NCBI GenBank assembly: GCA_024225445.1
Contig: JAAEMP010000144.1
Location: 1-64,000, forward strand
DNA length: 64,000 nucleotides
Direction of reading: 5' to 3'
Origin: Hyphomicrobiales bacterium
GTDB lineage: Bacteria; Pseudomonadota; Alphaproteobacteria; Rhizobiales; Rhizobiaceae
The notes beneath the pieces were generated by a model. It saw nothing but the letters and a program-made list of their open reading frames with translations. It made no database searches and was not told the DNA's origin. Below, piece after piece: positions 26,630 to 37,175 of this stretch; the stretch's first letter is position 1; each line of letters starts with the position of its first letter. Position numbers and translations under genes: made by a program.

Positions 26630-27271
26630 TTAGCAAAAACTGACTTCTTTACTAACAGCAGCTTCCAGCAATTTTACATATTGCTGTTTTTCGATTTCTA
26701 TTACCCCAAACCGCTCAAGATGCGACGTGGTGAACTGGGTATCCAGTAACGTGAATCCGCGCTCATTCAGACGTTCAACCAGATGAGCCAGGCAAATCTT
26801 CGAGGCATCGGTTTGCCGTGAAAACATGCTTTCGCCAAAAAATGCGCCGCCCACGCTGACACCATATAATCCTCCTACCAGAACATCACTGGCCCAGGCT
26901 TCGACACTATGGGCGTGGCCCATTTCATGCAGTTCACCATAGAGTTGTCGAATCTGTTGATTTATCCAGGTTTTCTCGCGTTCAATGGTTTCTTCCGCAC
27001 ATTTTTCCACTACCTGATCAAAAGCGGTATTAATCCGTATCTCAAACAAATTTCGGCGGATTGCTTTCTTCAGGCTGCGGGAGGTATGAAATTTGTCCAG
27101 CGGCAGAACGCCGCGAAAATCCGGCTCAACCCAAAATATTGAAGTATCTCCGGCACTGTCGGCCATTGGGAAAATACCACAGCAGTAGGCCTGGAGCAGG
27201 ATTTGCGGGGTAATTTCAAACAAAATTTGATCAGGATTTTTCAAGTGAAAAACAAGCCATTCTTGGGTCAA
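26630..27271 (-). CDS. aat: Leucyl/phenylalanyl-tRNA-protein transferase
   Basis: The 213-residue product has the Aat signature: A-Y-x-x-G-I-F-P-M-A near 32, the W-x-x-P-x-x-R-G-V-L-P-L motif near 50, H-S-V-E-A-W near 122, and G-G-L-Y-G-V-x-x-G-x-x-F-x-G-E-S-M-F near 135. The enzyme adds Leu or Phe to proteins with N-terminal Lys or Arg, marking them for ClpAP (N-degron pathway). The start appears to be a TTG at 27271. A 19-bp palindrome lies about 170 bp upstream. Confidence 0.95.
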   Translation of the reverse strand: MTQEWLVFHLKNPDQILFEITPQILLQAYCCGIFPMADSAGDTSIFWVEPDFRGVLPLDKFHTSRSLKKAIRRNLFEIRINTAFDQVVEKCAEETIEREKTWINQQIRQLYGELHEMGHAHSVEAWASDVLVGGLYGVSVGGAFFGESMFSRQTDASKICLAHLVERLNERGFTLLDTQFTTSHLERFGVIEIEKQQYVKLLEAAVSKEVSFC

Positions 27272-27442
27272 AATCTCGATTGGAGTTGCAACGGGATTTC
27301 CAGTTTCAGTCTACTAAAATGCAGAAATATATCGGTGTTTCATGTTTGTCACTCGAAAAAACTATCAAAAATTTGTAGAATAGCAAATTGCCGGGTTAAC
27401 CAGCGGGTTGCGACTTATTAGCAACCTATTGGAGGTTCACGT

Positions 27443-27492
27443 CTAGACCCTTTCATGGTCACATTGAACCGTTTGACCATGAAAGGGTCTAG
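27443..27492. repeat. Perfect 19-bp inverted repeat ending in CTAG
   Basis: The arms at 27443-27461 and 27474-27492 are exact complements, begin and end with CTAG, and enclose a 12-base loop (cattgaaccgtt). No T run follows on either strand, so it is not a standard terminator. The form is that of dispersed CTAG-ended palindromes of Rhizobiales, as far as I recall them. The rest of the 320-bp gap between accC and aat shows nothing I can name. Confidence 0.85.
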
Positions 27493-27593
27493 TCATTGCA
27501 AGGTTGCATAATAATCACTAAGAGTTTCATACTAACCACCAATATGGTCTCAAAGAGCGGATATTAGTAGTTATCTCAATAAAATTCACCAGC

Positions 27594-28946
<1,353 letters not shown>

Positions 28947-28960
28947 CAATCTGGCCCCTG

Positions 28961-29413
28961 TTATTCAAGTATGAGAAGGGGTTCACCAAATTCCACCGGT
29001 TGGCCATCATCGACCAGAATTGCAGTTACTTTGCCAGAGCGCGGTGCAGCTATCTGGTTCATTGTTTTCATAGCTTCGACAATCAGGACAGTCTGGCCTT
29101 CTTTGACCACTTCACCAATACTGACAAATTGTTTGGCTCCGGGAGCTGGTGCCAGATAAGCCGTGCCGACCATCGGGGAGGGAACAGCACCGGGGTCATT
29201 AGCCAGATCACGTGGTTTTGAATCATTTGCAGATTGCGTAGCTGGAGCTGATACCGGTGTCGGGGCGCTGACAGTCTGGACAGTGGTGCCGCGTGCAACC
29301 CGTACGCGCAGATTATCTTGTTCAATCTCAATCTCGCTTAAATCAGTTTCTTTCAAAAGGTTGGCCAGGTCCCTGATCAGACTCTGGTCAATAGTCTTGT
29401 TTTTGTTAGACAT
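28961..29413 (-). CDS. accB: Biotin carboxyl carrier protein of acetyl-CoA carboxylase
   Basis: The 150-residue product has a helical N terminus, an Ala/Pro/Thr/Ser-rich linker (about 50-80) and a biotinyl domain with the E-A-M-K-T-M biotinylation motif near 115. The Lys carries biotin, which shuttles CO2 between AccC and the carboxyltransferase. The start at ATG 29413 omits seven dubious upstream codons. accC follows 14 bp later. Confidence 0.96.
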   Translation of the reverse strand: MSNKNKTIDQSLIRDLANLLKETDLSEIEIEQDNLRVRVARGTTVQTVSAPTPVSAPATQSANDSKPRDLANDPGAVPSPMVGTAYLAPAPGAKQFVSIGEVVKEGQTVLIVEAMKTMNQIAAPRSGKVTAILVDDGQPVEFGEPLLILE

Positions 29414-29683
29414 TACATGGGTTTCCGTATGCAATCACCACTGGCTTCGGCGACCCTTTCGAAAAGGGGCAATTCCAGCATAATACTATAGGGCTTATAT
29501 AGACAATTATCCGACAGGAAAACCCTCCAATAACGCCGTTTTTGCGGCTGTCGACAAAAAATCCACCTTAAACAAGCTATAATTATCGTTTTGGCAAGTT
29601 TCATAGCGAAATCGGGTTCGAAATGTTTCACAAATTGTTCATAACAATTCATCCAAGCCAAATTGACAGCAAAATCGATTTTT

Positions 29684-30073
29684 TTACAGGTTGTTACTCA
29701 ATGCAACCAGAATATCATGACGGCTGACCAGTCCGACCAACTCTCCATCACGCATGACTGGAAACCGGCGATAAGTAGCGTCCAAAAAAAATTGCACGGC
29801 ATCGACTATATCCAAACTGGCATCCAAAGTTTTTACCCCGGTCACCATATGATCCCGCACCTGCCCGTCCCAACCATCGTGATAACGTGAACTGAAAGCC
29901 ACCCTCAGGCAGTCCTTGCGTGACAGGATACCCACCAACTGGCCAGCGTCATCGACAACTGGCGCACCCGAAATTCGTTTTTCCAGCAAGGTGTAAATTG
30001 CCTGGTTGATATTCTGGTCTGGGTGAAAGGTCACCAGTTCGGTGGTCATGATATCTGCAATCGTTCGTGTCAA
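29684..30073 (-). CDS. Two-CBS-domain protein at the end of the nqr-like operon
   Basis: The 129-residue product is a single Bateman module: CBS1 (about 5-60, D-I-M-T-T-E-L to G-I-L-S-R-K-D) and CBS2 (about 75-125, ending G-L-V-S-R-H-D-I-L). Such modules bind adenine nucleotides and act as energy sensors. I place the start at TTG 30073, which overlaps the nqrM stop (TTGA) and has a GGAG 7 bp before it. Longer starts would run through nqrM in another frame. Being the last gene of a redox-pump operon, it may tune that complex to ATP or NADH level; this is inference. Confidence 0.8.
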   Translation of the reverse strand: MTRTIADIMTTELVTFHPDQNINQAIYTLLEKRISGAPVVDDAGQLVGILSRKDCLRVAFSSRYHDGWDGQVRDHMVTGVKTLDASLDIVDAVQFFLDATYRRFPVMRDGELVGLVSRHDILVALSNNL

Positions 30074-30225
30074 GGTAAATCTCCGGCCTTGCAAAGCGGA
30101 CAGGCCTTGATCACCGCATTGCCACCACATGATCCCTTTAGCGGGGGACGTCCGAACAAGGTCCCGAGGAAAAGGCCCAAACCCGCCAAACTGAAAATCC
30201 CGAAGCCGATTAAAAACTCAATCAT
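30070..30225 (-). CDS. nqrM: NqrM-like Na+-NQR maturation protein
   Basis: The 51-residue product has one N-terminal membrane helix (about 4-23), then G-S-C-G-G-N near 31-36 and a C-P-L-C pair at 42-45, so three Cys are seen where the family usually carries four. NqrM (DUF539) is needed to insert the iron centre between NqrD and NqrE. The start overlaps the apbE stop by one base (TAATG), and the stop overlaps the CBS start. The short length and the Cys pattern at this exact place between apbE and the operon end make the call good. Confidence 0.85.
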   Translation of the reverse strand: MIEFLIGFGIFSLAGLGLFLGTLFGRPPLKGSCGGNAVIKACPLCKAGDLP

Positions 30226-31184
30226 TAAGAACCCTCCACCGGAAATCCACCCAGGGCTACTTCCTCGAAGTCATTGCCATTTTTAAGCAAGAACAGCGCT
30301 CGTGCATTATAGGCGCCAAGCAGTAATCTGGAGGCATTTGGCCCCAGAACCATTGTTGCCGTTGCCAATCCGTCTGCCAGCATGCCCGACGACGCCAACA
30401 CGCTGACCGATGCGACATTATTATCAAGCGGTTGTGCTATCCGGGGATCTATCACATGGGCATACTGCCGCCCGCCAACTTCATAGCCTTGATTGGCATC
30501 CCCTGACGTGGCAAGCGCTTCATTACTTGCATATATCATGCGTTGAAGTTTGTTCGTTCCCGGGCGCTCAATGCCAATGCGCCAACGTCGCCCGGATGGA
30601 TGATGACCACGGGCGACCACTTCACCGCCCAATTCAAGAAGAAAATCAAGGCCGTCCAATGCAGTTGCGATTTGATCCAGGGCATACCCCTTGGCGATAC
30701 CGCAGAGGTCAAGCGTCAAATGAGGCGTGGATTTCTGCAACCTCTTGCCATCAAAATGAATCTCGGAATACATCCCCGCGGGTGCCATGGCCGGGATAAC
30801 TGTGGGGCCGAATCCAAAAACTCGCCCAATGGGTGCGCTGGTTGGATCAAAGGCACCGCTGCTACTCTTTGCCAGGTCCAGTGCAGCCTGAACAACCATG
30901 CGCGTTTGGTCATCAACGACAATCGCTTCACCGGCGTTGAATCTCCCCAGACCGGAATCGGTACGGAATGGGGACATACGCATGTCAATGCTGCGAACGA
31001 TGCTATCAATCAACCTGCGTGGGTCTTCTTTTGTGTCTGCCATGATAATACGCCAAAATGAGCCAAAGGCCGGTCCTGTCATAACCTTAACATCCTTCGC
31101 CCGAGCCCAAACCGGGTAACAAGTCATGCCGGTCAGCGCAGTCGCGAAACCCAACTGAAGTAACTTACGCCGTTTCATGATCAT
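30225..31184 (-). CDS. apbE: FAD:protein FMN transferase
   Basis: The 319-residue product has a signal-like, Tat-free N terminus (about 1-28), then the ApbE fold: F-G-S-F-W near 40, S-x-G-A-F-D-P-T near 115, L-D-L-C-G-I-A-K-G-Y-A-L-D near 160, and G-G-E-V near 185. ApbE attaches FMN from FAD through a phosphoester to Thr in NqrB and NqrC, in the periplasm. It starts right after the nqrF stop with a GGAGG site. Its target SGAT motif is intact in the NqrC of this operon. Confidence 0.93.
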   Translation of the reverse strand: MIMKRRKLLQLGFATALTGMTCYPVWARAKDVKVMTGPAFGSFWRIIMADTKEDPRRLIDSIVRSIDMRMSPFRTDSGLGRFNAGEAIVVDDQTRMVVQAALDLAKSSSGAFDPTSAPIGRVFGFGPTVIPAMAPAGMYSEIHFDGKRLQKSTPHLTLDLCGIAKGYALDQIATALDGLDFLLELGGEVVARGHHPSGRRWRIGIERPGTNKLQRMIYASNEALATSGDANQGYEVGGRQYAHVIDPRIAQPLDNNVASVSVLASSGMLADGLATATMVLGPNASRLLLGAYNARALFLLKNGNDFEEVALGGFPVEGS

Positions 31185-32402
31185 TCAACCTCCAAAATCG
31201 TCGAAGAAGACATAATCTTCCGGCACGCCCAGTTTGTTCAATATGGCGCGCACGGCCTCAATCATCAGGGGCGGGCCACACAGATAGTATTCACAAATTG
31301 ACGGGTCCGGGTGATTTTTCAAATACCGGTGATAGACGACATCGTGAATAAAACCTGTCTCACCATGCCACTCGTCATCCGGTGCCGGGTCAGAAAGTGC
31401 AACATTCCAGCTGAAGTTTTCATGCTTTTCCGCCAGACGTTCCATTTCATGGTCATAGTATAGATCAATCAACCCCCTCGCACCGTACCAGTAACTGATG
31501 GCCCTGTGATTATTCTTAATTTCCAGTTGATCGACCACGATGGCCCGCAGGGGTGCCATACCGACCCCGCCGCCAATCAACACCATCTCACGGTTGGAAT
31601 GGTTGGCAAAAAAATTGCCGAACGGCCCTGAAACCTGAACCGGATCACCGGCATGCAAACCGAACAGGTAAGACGAAACGATTCCCGGTGGGGCGTCAGG
31701 CTTGCTTGCCGGTGGCAGCGCCAGGCGGATATTCAGGGTAAGACGATTTGTTTCGCGTGACGAATTTGCCAGCGAATAGGCCCGTACAACAGACGTCTTG
31801 CTAGCTGCGGTTAAGCCGCGGATGCCCATGCGCTTCCACACTGCGGCATGTGCCGGCGCGATATCGATATCGCAGAACGGCAGTTCAAATGGTGGGGCGA
31901 CGATCTGAATATAGGATCCGGCCCTGACGCTTAAGCTCTGGCCTTCCGGTAAATCCAGAATGATCTCCTTGATCAGGGGTGACACCGCACGGCTTTCTAG
32001 CACAGCGCATGTCCAGGTTTCGGCCGCCAGCCATTGGGTCGGCAACCGGATTTCCAGGGCGCTGCGCACAACCACCTGGCAGGCAAGACGATACCCTTTT
32101 TCAACATCAGTTTTCGACAGCGCCCCGCGCTCGACCACGGAAACTTCATCACCCCCCGATACCTGTACCCGGCACAGACCGCAGGTTCCGGCACCGCCAC
32201 AGCTTGTGGGAAGATGAACACCTCCACCGGAAAGGGCATCGAGCAATTTTTCGCCCAGGTTGGCATCGATAATTTGATCCCCGTTAACGGTTAACGGGGC
32301 CGTTCCCTTTAAAACCAGAAGCCAACGGGCACCGAGCACGACAAATGTTAGCGCCATCACCAACCCCGTGAAAATCAGCGAACCTAACATGATTTCAGTC
32401 AT
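31185..32402 (-). CDS. nqrF: Na+-NQR subunit F-like NADH dehydrogenase
   Basis: The 405-residue product has an N-terminal membrane helix (about 6-28), a [2Fe-2S] ferredoxin domain ([10 protein letters not shown] near 70, fourth Cys near 105), an FAD domain (R-A-Y-S-L-A near 210) and an NAD-binding domain (G-G-G-V-G-M-A near 275), ending D-D-F-G-G. This is the full NqrF layout, the subunit that oxidises NADH and passes electrons into the complex. The ATG at 32402 lies 8 bp inside nqrE; the longer frame upstream would overlap nqrE more. Confidence 0.93.
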   Translation of the reverse strand: MTEIMLGSLIFTGLVMALTFVVLGARWLLVLKGTAPLTVNGDQIIDANLGEKLLDALSGGGVHLPTSCGGAGTCGLCRVQVSGGDEVSVVERGALSKTDVEKGYRLACQVVVRSALEIRLPTQWLAAETWTCAVLESRAVSPLIKEIILDLPEGQSLSVRAGSYIQIVAPPFELPFCDIDIAPAHAAVWKRMGIRGLTAASKTSVVRAYSLANSSRETNRLTLNIRLALPPASKPDAPPGIVSSYLFGLHAGDPVQVSGPFGNFFANHSNREMVLIGGGVGMAPLRAIVVDQLEIKNNHRAISYWYGARGLIDLYYDHEMERLAEKHENFSWNVALSDPAPDDEWHGETGFIHDVVYHRYLKNHPDPSICEYYLCGPPLMIEAVRAILNKLGVPEDYVFFDDFGG

Positions 32403-33012
32403 GGCCTGCTCCCCCAAATTCCAGACCGGTGAATATTGCAAATCCCATTGACATAAGACCGGTCAAGATAAATGCGAGGCCCAATCCACGCAGTCCTTCC
32501 GGAACACGGGTTTCATCGATTTTTTCACGCAATGCAGCAAGCGCCCAGATGGCCAGAGCCCAACCAAGGCCAGAACCAAACCCGTAGACGACGCTATCGG
32601 CAAAATCCAGGCGCCGTTCGATCATGAACAAACTGGCACCCAGGATAGCGCAATTGACTGTGATCAGGGGTAGGAAAATACCAAGCCCGTTGTAGAGTCG
32701 GGGGAAATATCGGTCTAGCACCATTTCCAGAATCTGGACGATTGCTGCAATTACACCTATGGCGGCGATAAGGACCAGGAAGCTCAAATCCAGATCACCG
32801 CGTCCAGCCCAGGCGAGCGCCCCATCTTTCAACAGCCATTTATAGAGCAGGTTATTGATCGGAACGGTGATGGTTTCCACGGCGATCATAGCCAGCCCCA
32901 ACCCGAAAGCAACGTCGAAACGCCGTGATACTGCCAGAAATGTGCACATTCCGAGGAAATAGGACAGGGCAAGATTGTCAGTGAAAATGGCCCGGAGCAG
33001 CAGGTCTGTCAT
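32395..33012 (-). CDS. nqrE: Na+-NQR subunit E-like membrane protein
   Basis: The 205-residue product has six membrane helices and the NqrE/RnfA features: an L-G-M-C-T-F-L-A segment near 21 and V-N-C-A-I-L-G near 118, whose Cys residues hold the intramembrane iron centre with those of NqrD. It overlaps nqrD by 4 bp and nqrF by 8 bp. Confidence 0.93.
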   Translation of the reverse strand: MTDLLLRAIFTDNLALSYFLGMCTFLAVSRRFDVAFGLGLAMIAVETITVPINNLLYKWLLKDGALAWAGRGDLDLSFLVLIAAIGVIAAIVQILEMVLDRYFPRLYNGLGIFLPLITVNCAILGASLFMIERRLDFADSVVYGFGSGLGWALAIWALAALREKIDETRVPEGLRGLGLAFILTGLMSMGFAIFTGLEFGGAGHD

Positions 33013-33659
33013 TTTTGCGCTCCGTCTTCGATGTTGTTTTGGGCAGATTCATTTTGTTCAGGATGCCGGTTACGAACCCACCAAACGACTAGTCCCAGCA
33101 GGAAAAATGCACTGGGTGGCAACGCCATCAAACCGACTGGTGTGAACCAGCCGCCGTCCGATACGGTGATCAGAATTGGGGCACCAAACAATGTGCCGGC
33201 GCCCAGCAGCTCTCGGAAAGTGCCCACGATGACCAGAATAACAGAATATCCAAGTCCATTGCCAAGCCCGTCCTGCAAGCTGCGAAGCGGTGGGTTTTTC
33301 ATGGCGAAGGCTTCTGCCCGGCCCAGTACAATACAGTTGGTGACGATCAGACCAACAAAAACGCTAAGCCGTTTGCTCATATCGAACCAATAGGCTTGCA
33401 GCAGTTGATCGACGACAATAACCAGTGAAGCTATGATGGTGATCTGAATAATCAGGCGGATCGTTGGCGGAATGTGGTTGCGGATCACGCTGATGGACAC
33501 ATTGGAAAGGGTTAAAACGAAGATCAGCGCACCGCTCATGACCAGGGAAGTGGATAACGACGTGGTAACGGCCAGGGCGGAACAAATGCCGAGCACTTGC
33601 AGGGTCACCGGATTGTTAATCATGATTGGCTCTGTCAGGGGGAGGGGCAGCTTGCTCAA
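33009..33659 (-). CDS. nqrD: Na+-NQR subunit D-like membrane protein
   Basis: The 216-residue product has the NqrD/RnfE pattern: [15 protein letters not shown] near 16 and [12 protein letters not shown] near 106, giving the two Cys that share the iron centre with NqrE. A basic and acidic tail follows the last helix. The start seems to be TTG at 33659, overlapping nqrC by 4 bp; ATG 33623 would remove part of the conserved N terminus. Confidence 0.93.
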   Translation of the reverse strand: MSKLPLPLTEPIMINNPVTLQVLGICSALAVTTSLSTSLVMSGALIFVLTLSNVSISVIRNHIPPTIRLIIQITIIASLVIVVDQLLQAYWFDMSKRLSVFVGLIVTNCIVLGRAEAFAMKNPPLRSLQDGLGNGLGYSVILVIVGTFRELLGAGTLFGAPILITVSDGGWFTPVGLMALPPSAFFLLGLVVWWVRNRHPEQNESAQNNIEDGAQK

Positions 33660-34390
33660 TTTATGTCCCCCCGTCGTAGTTTCTCCAAATATGGGCCATA
33701 GGCATCTGGTCCCAGCCAGAAACGAATGAGCTTGCTAACTCCGCTGGCAGTCCTCGTTGCACCAGAAATACCATCCACTTCATGCACACCTTTGGCGCGC
33801 CCCTTCACGACTTCAATAAGTATTTTGCCGTTTGCATCAACTATTTGCCGGCCCCCCCAGCGACTGGCCCAAGAGTCCTTTTCGATTATTGCGCCTAAAC
33901 CGGGGGTTTCGTCATGCTCATGAAATTTCACTGCGGCGACAGTGATGATATCGTCTTCCAGGGCCAGGAAACCTTTCAGGGTTGACTTGTACCCCCTTCC
34001 ACGAACCGGCAATAACACCAGAACAAGTGTTTCCCCATCACGAACTTCATAGACAGTGGCGACATCTTCAATTTGGCCAATACGGGCCGAATCGCGGCTG
34101 GGAGGAACTTGTCTCCAGATACCGGTACTTTTATTCACATACTTGCCGCTTGAAAGTTCGACAAAACGGGCTTGCGGTGGTTTGACACCCAATTGATTGA
34201 CAATCGCCAGCATACCGGCTTTGCTCGCCCTCTCGCGGTTGGCTTCGCGAAGCGGTTGCAGGGCAACAGCGGTAAAAGATACAACCAGAGATGAGATTGC
34301 GGCAACCGTGAACGCCATGCCGATAATCTTTCGCGGATGATCATTTGGAAGCGCCAGGAACGATCGCCAAAGGGCAAGTGGATTAGTCAC
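33656..34390 (-). CDS. nqrC: Na+-NQR subunit C-like flavoprotein
   Basis: The 244-residue product has one N-terminal membrane helix (about 25-45) and a periplasmic FMN-binding domain. The flavinylation motif D-G-I-S-G-A-T-R-T is near residues 210-218, with Thr as the predicted FMN acceptor. G-L-G-A-I-I-E near 160 is also typical. ApbE in the same operon should modify it. Start is GTG at 34390, overlapping nqrB by 8 bp. Confidence 0.93.
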   Translation of the reverse strand: MTNPLALWRSFLALPNDHPRKIIGMAFTVAAISSLVVSFTAVALQPLREANRERASKAGMLAIVNQLGVKPPQARFVELSSGKYVNKSTGIWRQVPPSRDSARIGQIEDVATVYEVRDGETLVLVLLPVRGRGYKSTLKGFLALEDDIITVAAVKFHEHDETPGLGAIIEKDSWASRWGGRQIVDANGKILIEVVKGRAKGVHEVDGISGATRTASGVSKLIRFWLGPDAYGPYLEKLRRGDIN

Positions 34391-35150
34391 GATGTGGCCT
34401 CCACATCACGAGCCTGTCAATCAAGGGAGCGAACAGGCAGCCCAGCAGGGCGGCGAACACAACGCCGTCCGGTTGATCAGGATCAGCAGAGCGGATGACC
34501 ATTACCAACATTCCAACCAAAAGGCCTTGTATCCAGCGAGCGACTTCAGAGCTTGGAGCACTTTCGGTGCTGGCAGCCAAAAACAGAACACCGGCCACAT
34601 AGGTACCCAGTAGAGGTTGTTCCCAACTTATATATCCCAAGGTCAGCAGGCTGCCCAGCACCGAACCAAGCACAGCACCGCCAGCAACCCGCCATGCAAG
34701 AAAACCTTTCCAAAGATATATCGCTCCACCGGCTAGACTGGCGGTAGCAAAAACCGGATCAAGTGTTTGATCCAATAAGTGGCGAAGCTGGAAACCACCA
34801 TCCGGATAAGAAAAGAGTGCAAAGGCCAGGGCGATCAAGGCCGGCGGCAAAATAGGTTTTCCACCGAAAACCTCCCGTCCGAAGATGCTGCCGAAGCAGA
34901 TAGCCACCCCGGCGCTTGCCAGGGAAACCGGGTTTGGCAGGAAAACCACGAACATCAATACGTAAGGAATGATGCCAGGCCCGACAGGGCGCTCCGCCTC
35001 CCGCGCGAATTTGGCACCCAAAGCATAAGCAACGAGCAGTGAAAGCGCCAGCAACAATAACCGATCAGTGCCAGCCTCAACACCATCAGCAAACAAACGT
35101 GCCGCCAGGGGTAAGGAAAGGCCGACCACTTTAAATTTGTCTTCGCTCAT
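34383..35150 (-). CDS. Short NqrB/RnfD-like membrane protein
   Basis: The 255-residue product has about eight or nine hydrophobic segments and conserved NqrB/RnfD stretches (F-G-R-E-V-F-G-G, then P-P-A-L-I-A-L-A-F-A-L-F-S-Y-P near 100-115). Family members are usually about 350-410 residues, so part of the N terminus and a loop are missing. The expected S-G-A-T FMN motif is not intact; the nearest match is D-P-V-F-A-T-A-S-L-A at about 131-140. It occupies the nqrB place as first gene of the operon, and no nqrA lies upstream: the next gene is moeA. The ubiquinone site and sodium path formed by NqrB may be changed. Confidence 0.75.
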   Translation of the reverse strand: MSEDKFKVVGLSLPLAARLFADGVEAGTDRLLLLALSLLVAYALGAKFAREAERPVGPGIIPYVLMFVVFLPNPVSLASAGVAICFGSIFGREVFGGKPILPPALIALAFALFSYPDGGFQLRHLLDQTLDPVFATASLAGGAIYLWKGFLAWRVAGGAVLGSVLGSLLTLGYISWEQPLLGTYVAGVLFLAASTESAPSSEVARWIQGLLVGMLVMVIRSADPDQPDGVVFAALLGCLFAPLIDRLVMWRPHRD

Positions 35151-35223
35151 TAATGTAAGCATTCGCGCCGCCTAATAGTTCCCAATAATTTACACTCTCC
35201 TGCACTAGGGTGCTGATCCTGTA

Positions 35224-36486
35224 TTATAGAATACCAAATTCTGTAAACGGGATAAAATCCAGAAGATCATCCGGGCTTATTTCTGTGACATCCTCGCCAA
35301 TTTCTATCAGTCCTTCGGCATGCCGTAATCCGGAAATCAGCCCGGAACCGTCGCGGTCATATTTATGAAGGCGGGTAACACCACTTTCATCTTGTTCCAG
35401 ATATCCACGCCAAAATTCTCTTCGACCCGGTTTCTTGTTTTTGAATGTCACCCCTGATTGCACCGCGAAACGTCTGGGTTCTTTCCATTTGGAACCGCCA
35501 AGCACCAGCAGAGAGGGATGTATATATAGTGAAAAACAAACGAAGCTGGCTACCGGATTTCCCGGGAGACCAAAAAACATGGTATCATTCAATGAGCCAA
35601 AACACATTGGCCTGCCGGGTTTTATCGCCAATTGCCACATGTGGCGCGAACCTTTTTCCGCCAGCAGACTGGTGATGTGATCTTCTGATCCAAGTGAGGC
35701 TCCACCGCTGGTAATAATAATATCGTGCGTCTTTGTCGCTTGAAGCAGGGTGGTTTCCACGACACCTTTATCATCTGGAAGGATGCCCAGATCGGTGACT
35801 TCAACCGGCAAGGAATTCAGCAGCGAAGAAATCATGAAAAAGTTTGCATCAAATACGCTCGCCTTTTCAACGGATTTGCCGGGGCGTATTATTTCATTAC
35901 CGGTGGAGGCAAGAGCTATTCTCAAAGGTGTGTAGATTTCTAATTCGGCAATTCCGCAAGATGCAATTGACGCGATATCCTGCGGGCGTAACAGGCATCC
36001 GGCTTTCAGCAGGGTTTCGCCGGATTTCACATCTTCTCCGGCCAAACGTACATTTGCACCCTTTTTAAAGCCCTGTGGAATAATGACAAACTTTTGTCCA
36101 TCCTGTTCATGGGGCTGGCAATCTTCCTGCATGGCCACACTGTCAGCACCAACTGGCATGACAGCTCCAGTAAATATCCTGGCAGCCGATGATCCCGGAA
36201 TCTCGATTGGCTCATTGTCGCCGGCAGCAATTCGCGCAACAAGAGGAAAAAATCCTCCGGTTTTCTTATGATCTTCATGGCAAAAGGCATAACCATCCAT
36301 GGCTGTATTGTTGAATGCAGGAATGTCTCGCGGCGCCACAATATCCTGGGCAAGTATTTTCCCGCAGGCATGTTCGAGATTTATCGTGGATTTTGTTGCG
36401 ATTGAAAAAAGCCGGGTTTTCAGTAATTTAATCGCATCATTATGGAGCAATCGTTCCTCATCGTGGGAAAAACAATCATTAATCAT
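35224..36486 (-). CDS. moeA: Molybdopterin molybdotransferase
   Basis: The 420-residue product has the MoeA layout: P-A-F-N-N-T-A-M-D-G-Y-A near 60, G-A-D-S-V-A-M-Q-E-D near 110, I-I-T-S-G-G-A-S-L-G near 250 and G-L-P-G-N-P-V-A-S near 305. It inserts molybdate into adenylated molybdopterin. It overlaps mobA by 4 bp (ATGA), so the two are co-translated. Confidence 0.96.
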   Translation of the reverse strand: MINDCFSHDEERLLHNDAIKLLKTRLFSIATKSTINLEHACGKILAQDIVAPRDIPAFNNTAMDGYAFCHEDHKKTGGFFPLVARIAAGDNEPIEIPGSSAARIFTGAVMPVGADSVAMQEDCQPHEQDGQKFVIIPQGFKKGANVRLAGEDVKSGETLLKAGCLLRPQDIASIASCGIAELEIYTPLRIALASTGNEIIRPGKSVEKASVFDANFFMISSLLNSLPVEVTDLGILPDDKGVVETTLLQATKTHDIIITSGGASLGSEDHITSLLAEKGSRHMWQLAIKPGRPMCFGSLNDTMFFGLPGNPVASFVCFSLYIHPSLLVLGGSKWKEPRRFAVQSGVTFKNKKPGRREFWRGYLEQDESGVTRLHKYDRDGSGLISGLRHAEGLIEIGEDVTEISPDDLLDFIPFTEFGIL

Positions 36487-37175
36487 TTGATATCCCTTCC
36501 GCTGGCATGGTTTGCATATCCTCCCATTGATTTCCCGACAATGATAGATTGTGCTTCACCCAAGTCGTCGGGATTATTAATATTGAAAAATGGGTCCACT
36601 TTACAGCCGTCAAATTCGTAAAATGGGAATTCTTCAAACCGGTATGGATGCATTTGTACAAAAGCCATAACCTTGCGTGTTTCACCTGATTTCAGAAATG
36701 TTTCCAGCGATTCAAGTAATGTCACCGGCCAGAGTCCAAATACCGGATGGTTGTTCTGACTGGATTTAGCCAGCACAATGGTAGGGTCAGAATTGTCGAT
36801 GACAGATATTGATTTTAAGCTATTTGCAACAAAATTATCTGGGAAAAACGGGGTATCTGCTGCAACAGTTGCCACATGGCTGATTTCAGGGTTTGAACGC
36901 CTCGCGTGATCAAGCAGGGCATGGATGCCGGCGAGGGGACCTGCAAATCCTTCAATGATATCGCAAATGACAGGGTAGCCGGAATTATCAAATCGCTCAG
37001 GATTGCCATTTGCATTGATGACAATTGTCGAAACCTGGGTTTCAAGCCGGGCAATCACATGCGAAATCAACGTTTTATCATTGAGTAAAACCAGGGATTT
37101 GTCCCGGCCACCCATGCGCCGGGAGAGTCCTCCAGCCAGAACCCCACCCAGTATGTTGCCGGTTTCACTGTTCAT
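36483..37175 (-). CDS. mobA: Molybdenum cofactor guanylyltransferase
   Basis: The 230-residue product has the G-G-x-x-x-R-M-G-G-R-D-K nucleotidyltransferase signature near 15-26, G-x-x-G-P-L-A-G-I near 75 and D-T-P-F-F near 105. MobA attaches GMP to Mo-molybdopterin. ATG 37175 is chosen because the longer frame upstream runs 30 codons into the transporter gene without any conserved feature. It overlaps that gene by 11 bp. Confidence 0.92.
   Translation of the reverse strand: MNSETGNILGGVLAGGLSRRMGGRDKSLVLLNDKTLISHVIARLETQVSTIVINANGNPERFDNSGYPVICDIIEGFAGPLAGIHALLDHARRSNPEISHVATVAADTPFFPDNFVANSLKSISVIDNSDPTIVLAKSSQNNHPVFGLWPVTLLESLETFLKSGETRKVMAFVQMHPYRFEEFPFYEFDGCKVDPFFNINNPDDLGEAQSIIVGKSMGGYANHASGRDIK

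Noticed and set aside
27300-27593. tRNA or riboswitch in the accC-aat gap
   Set aside because: The only structure is the 19-bp palindrome; no T-loop-like sequence or known riboswitch core is visible.
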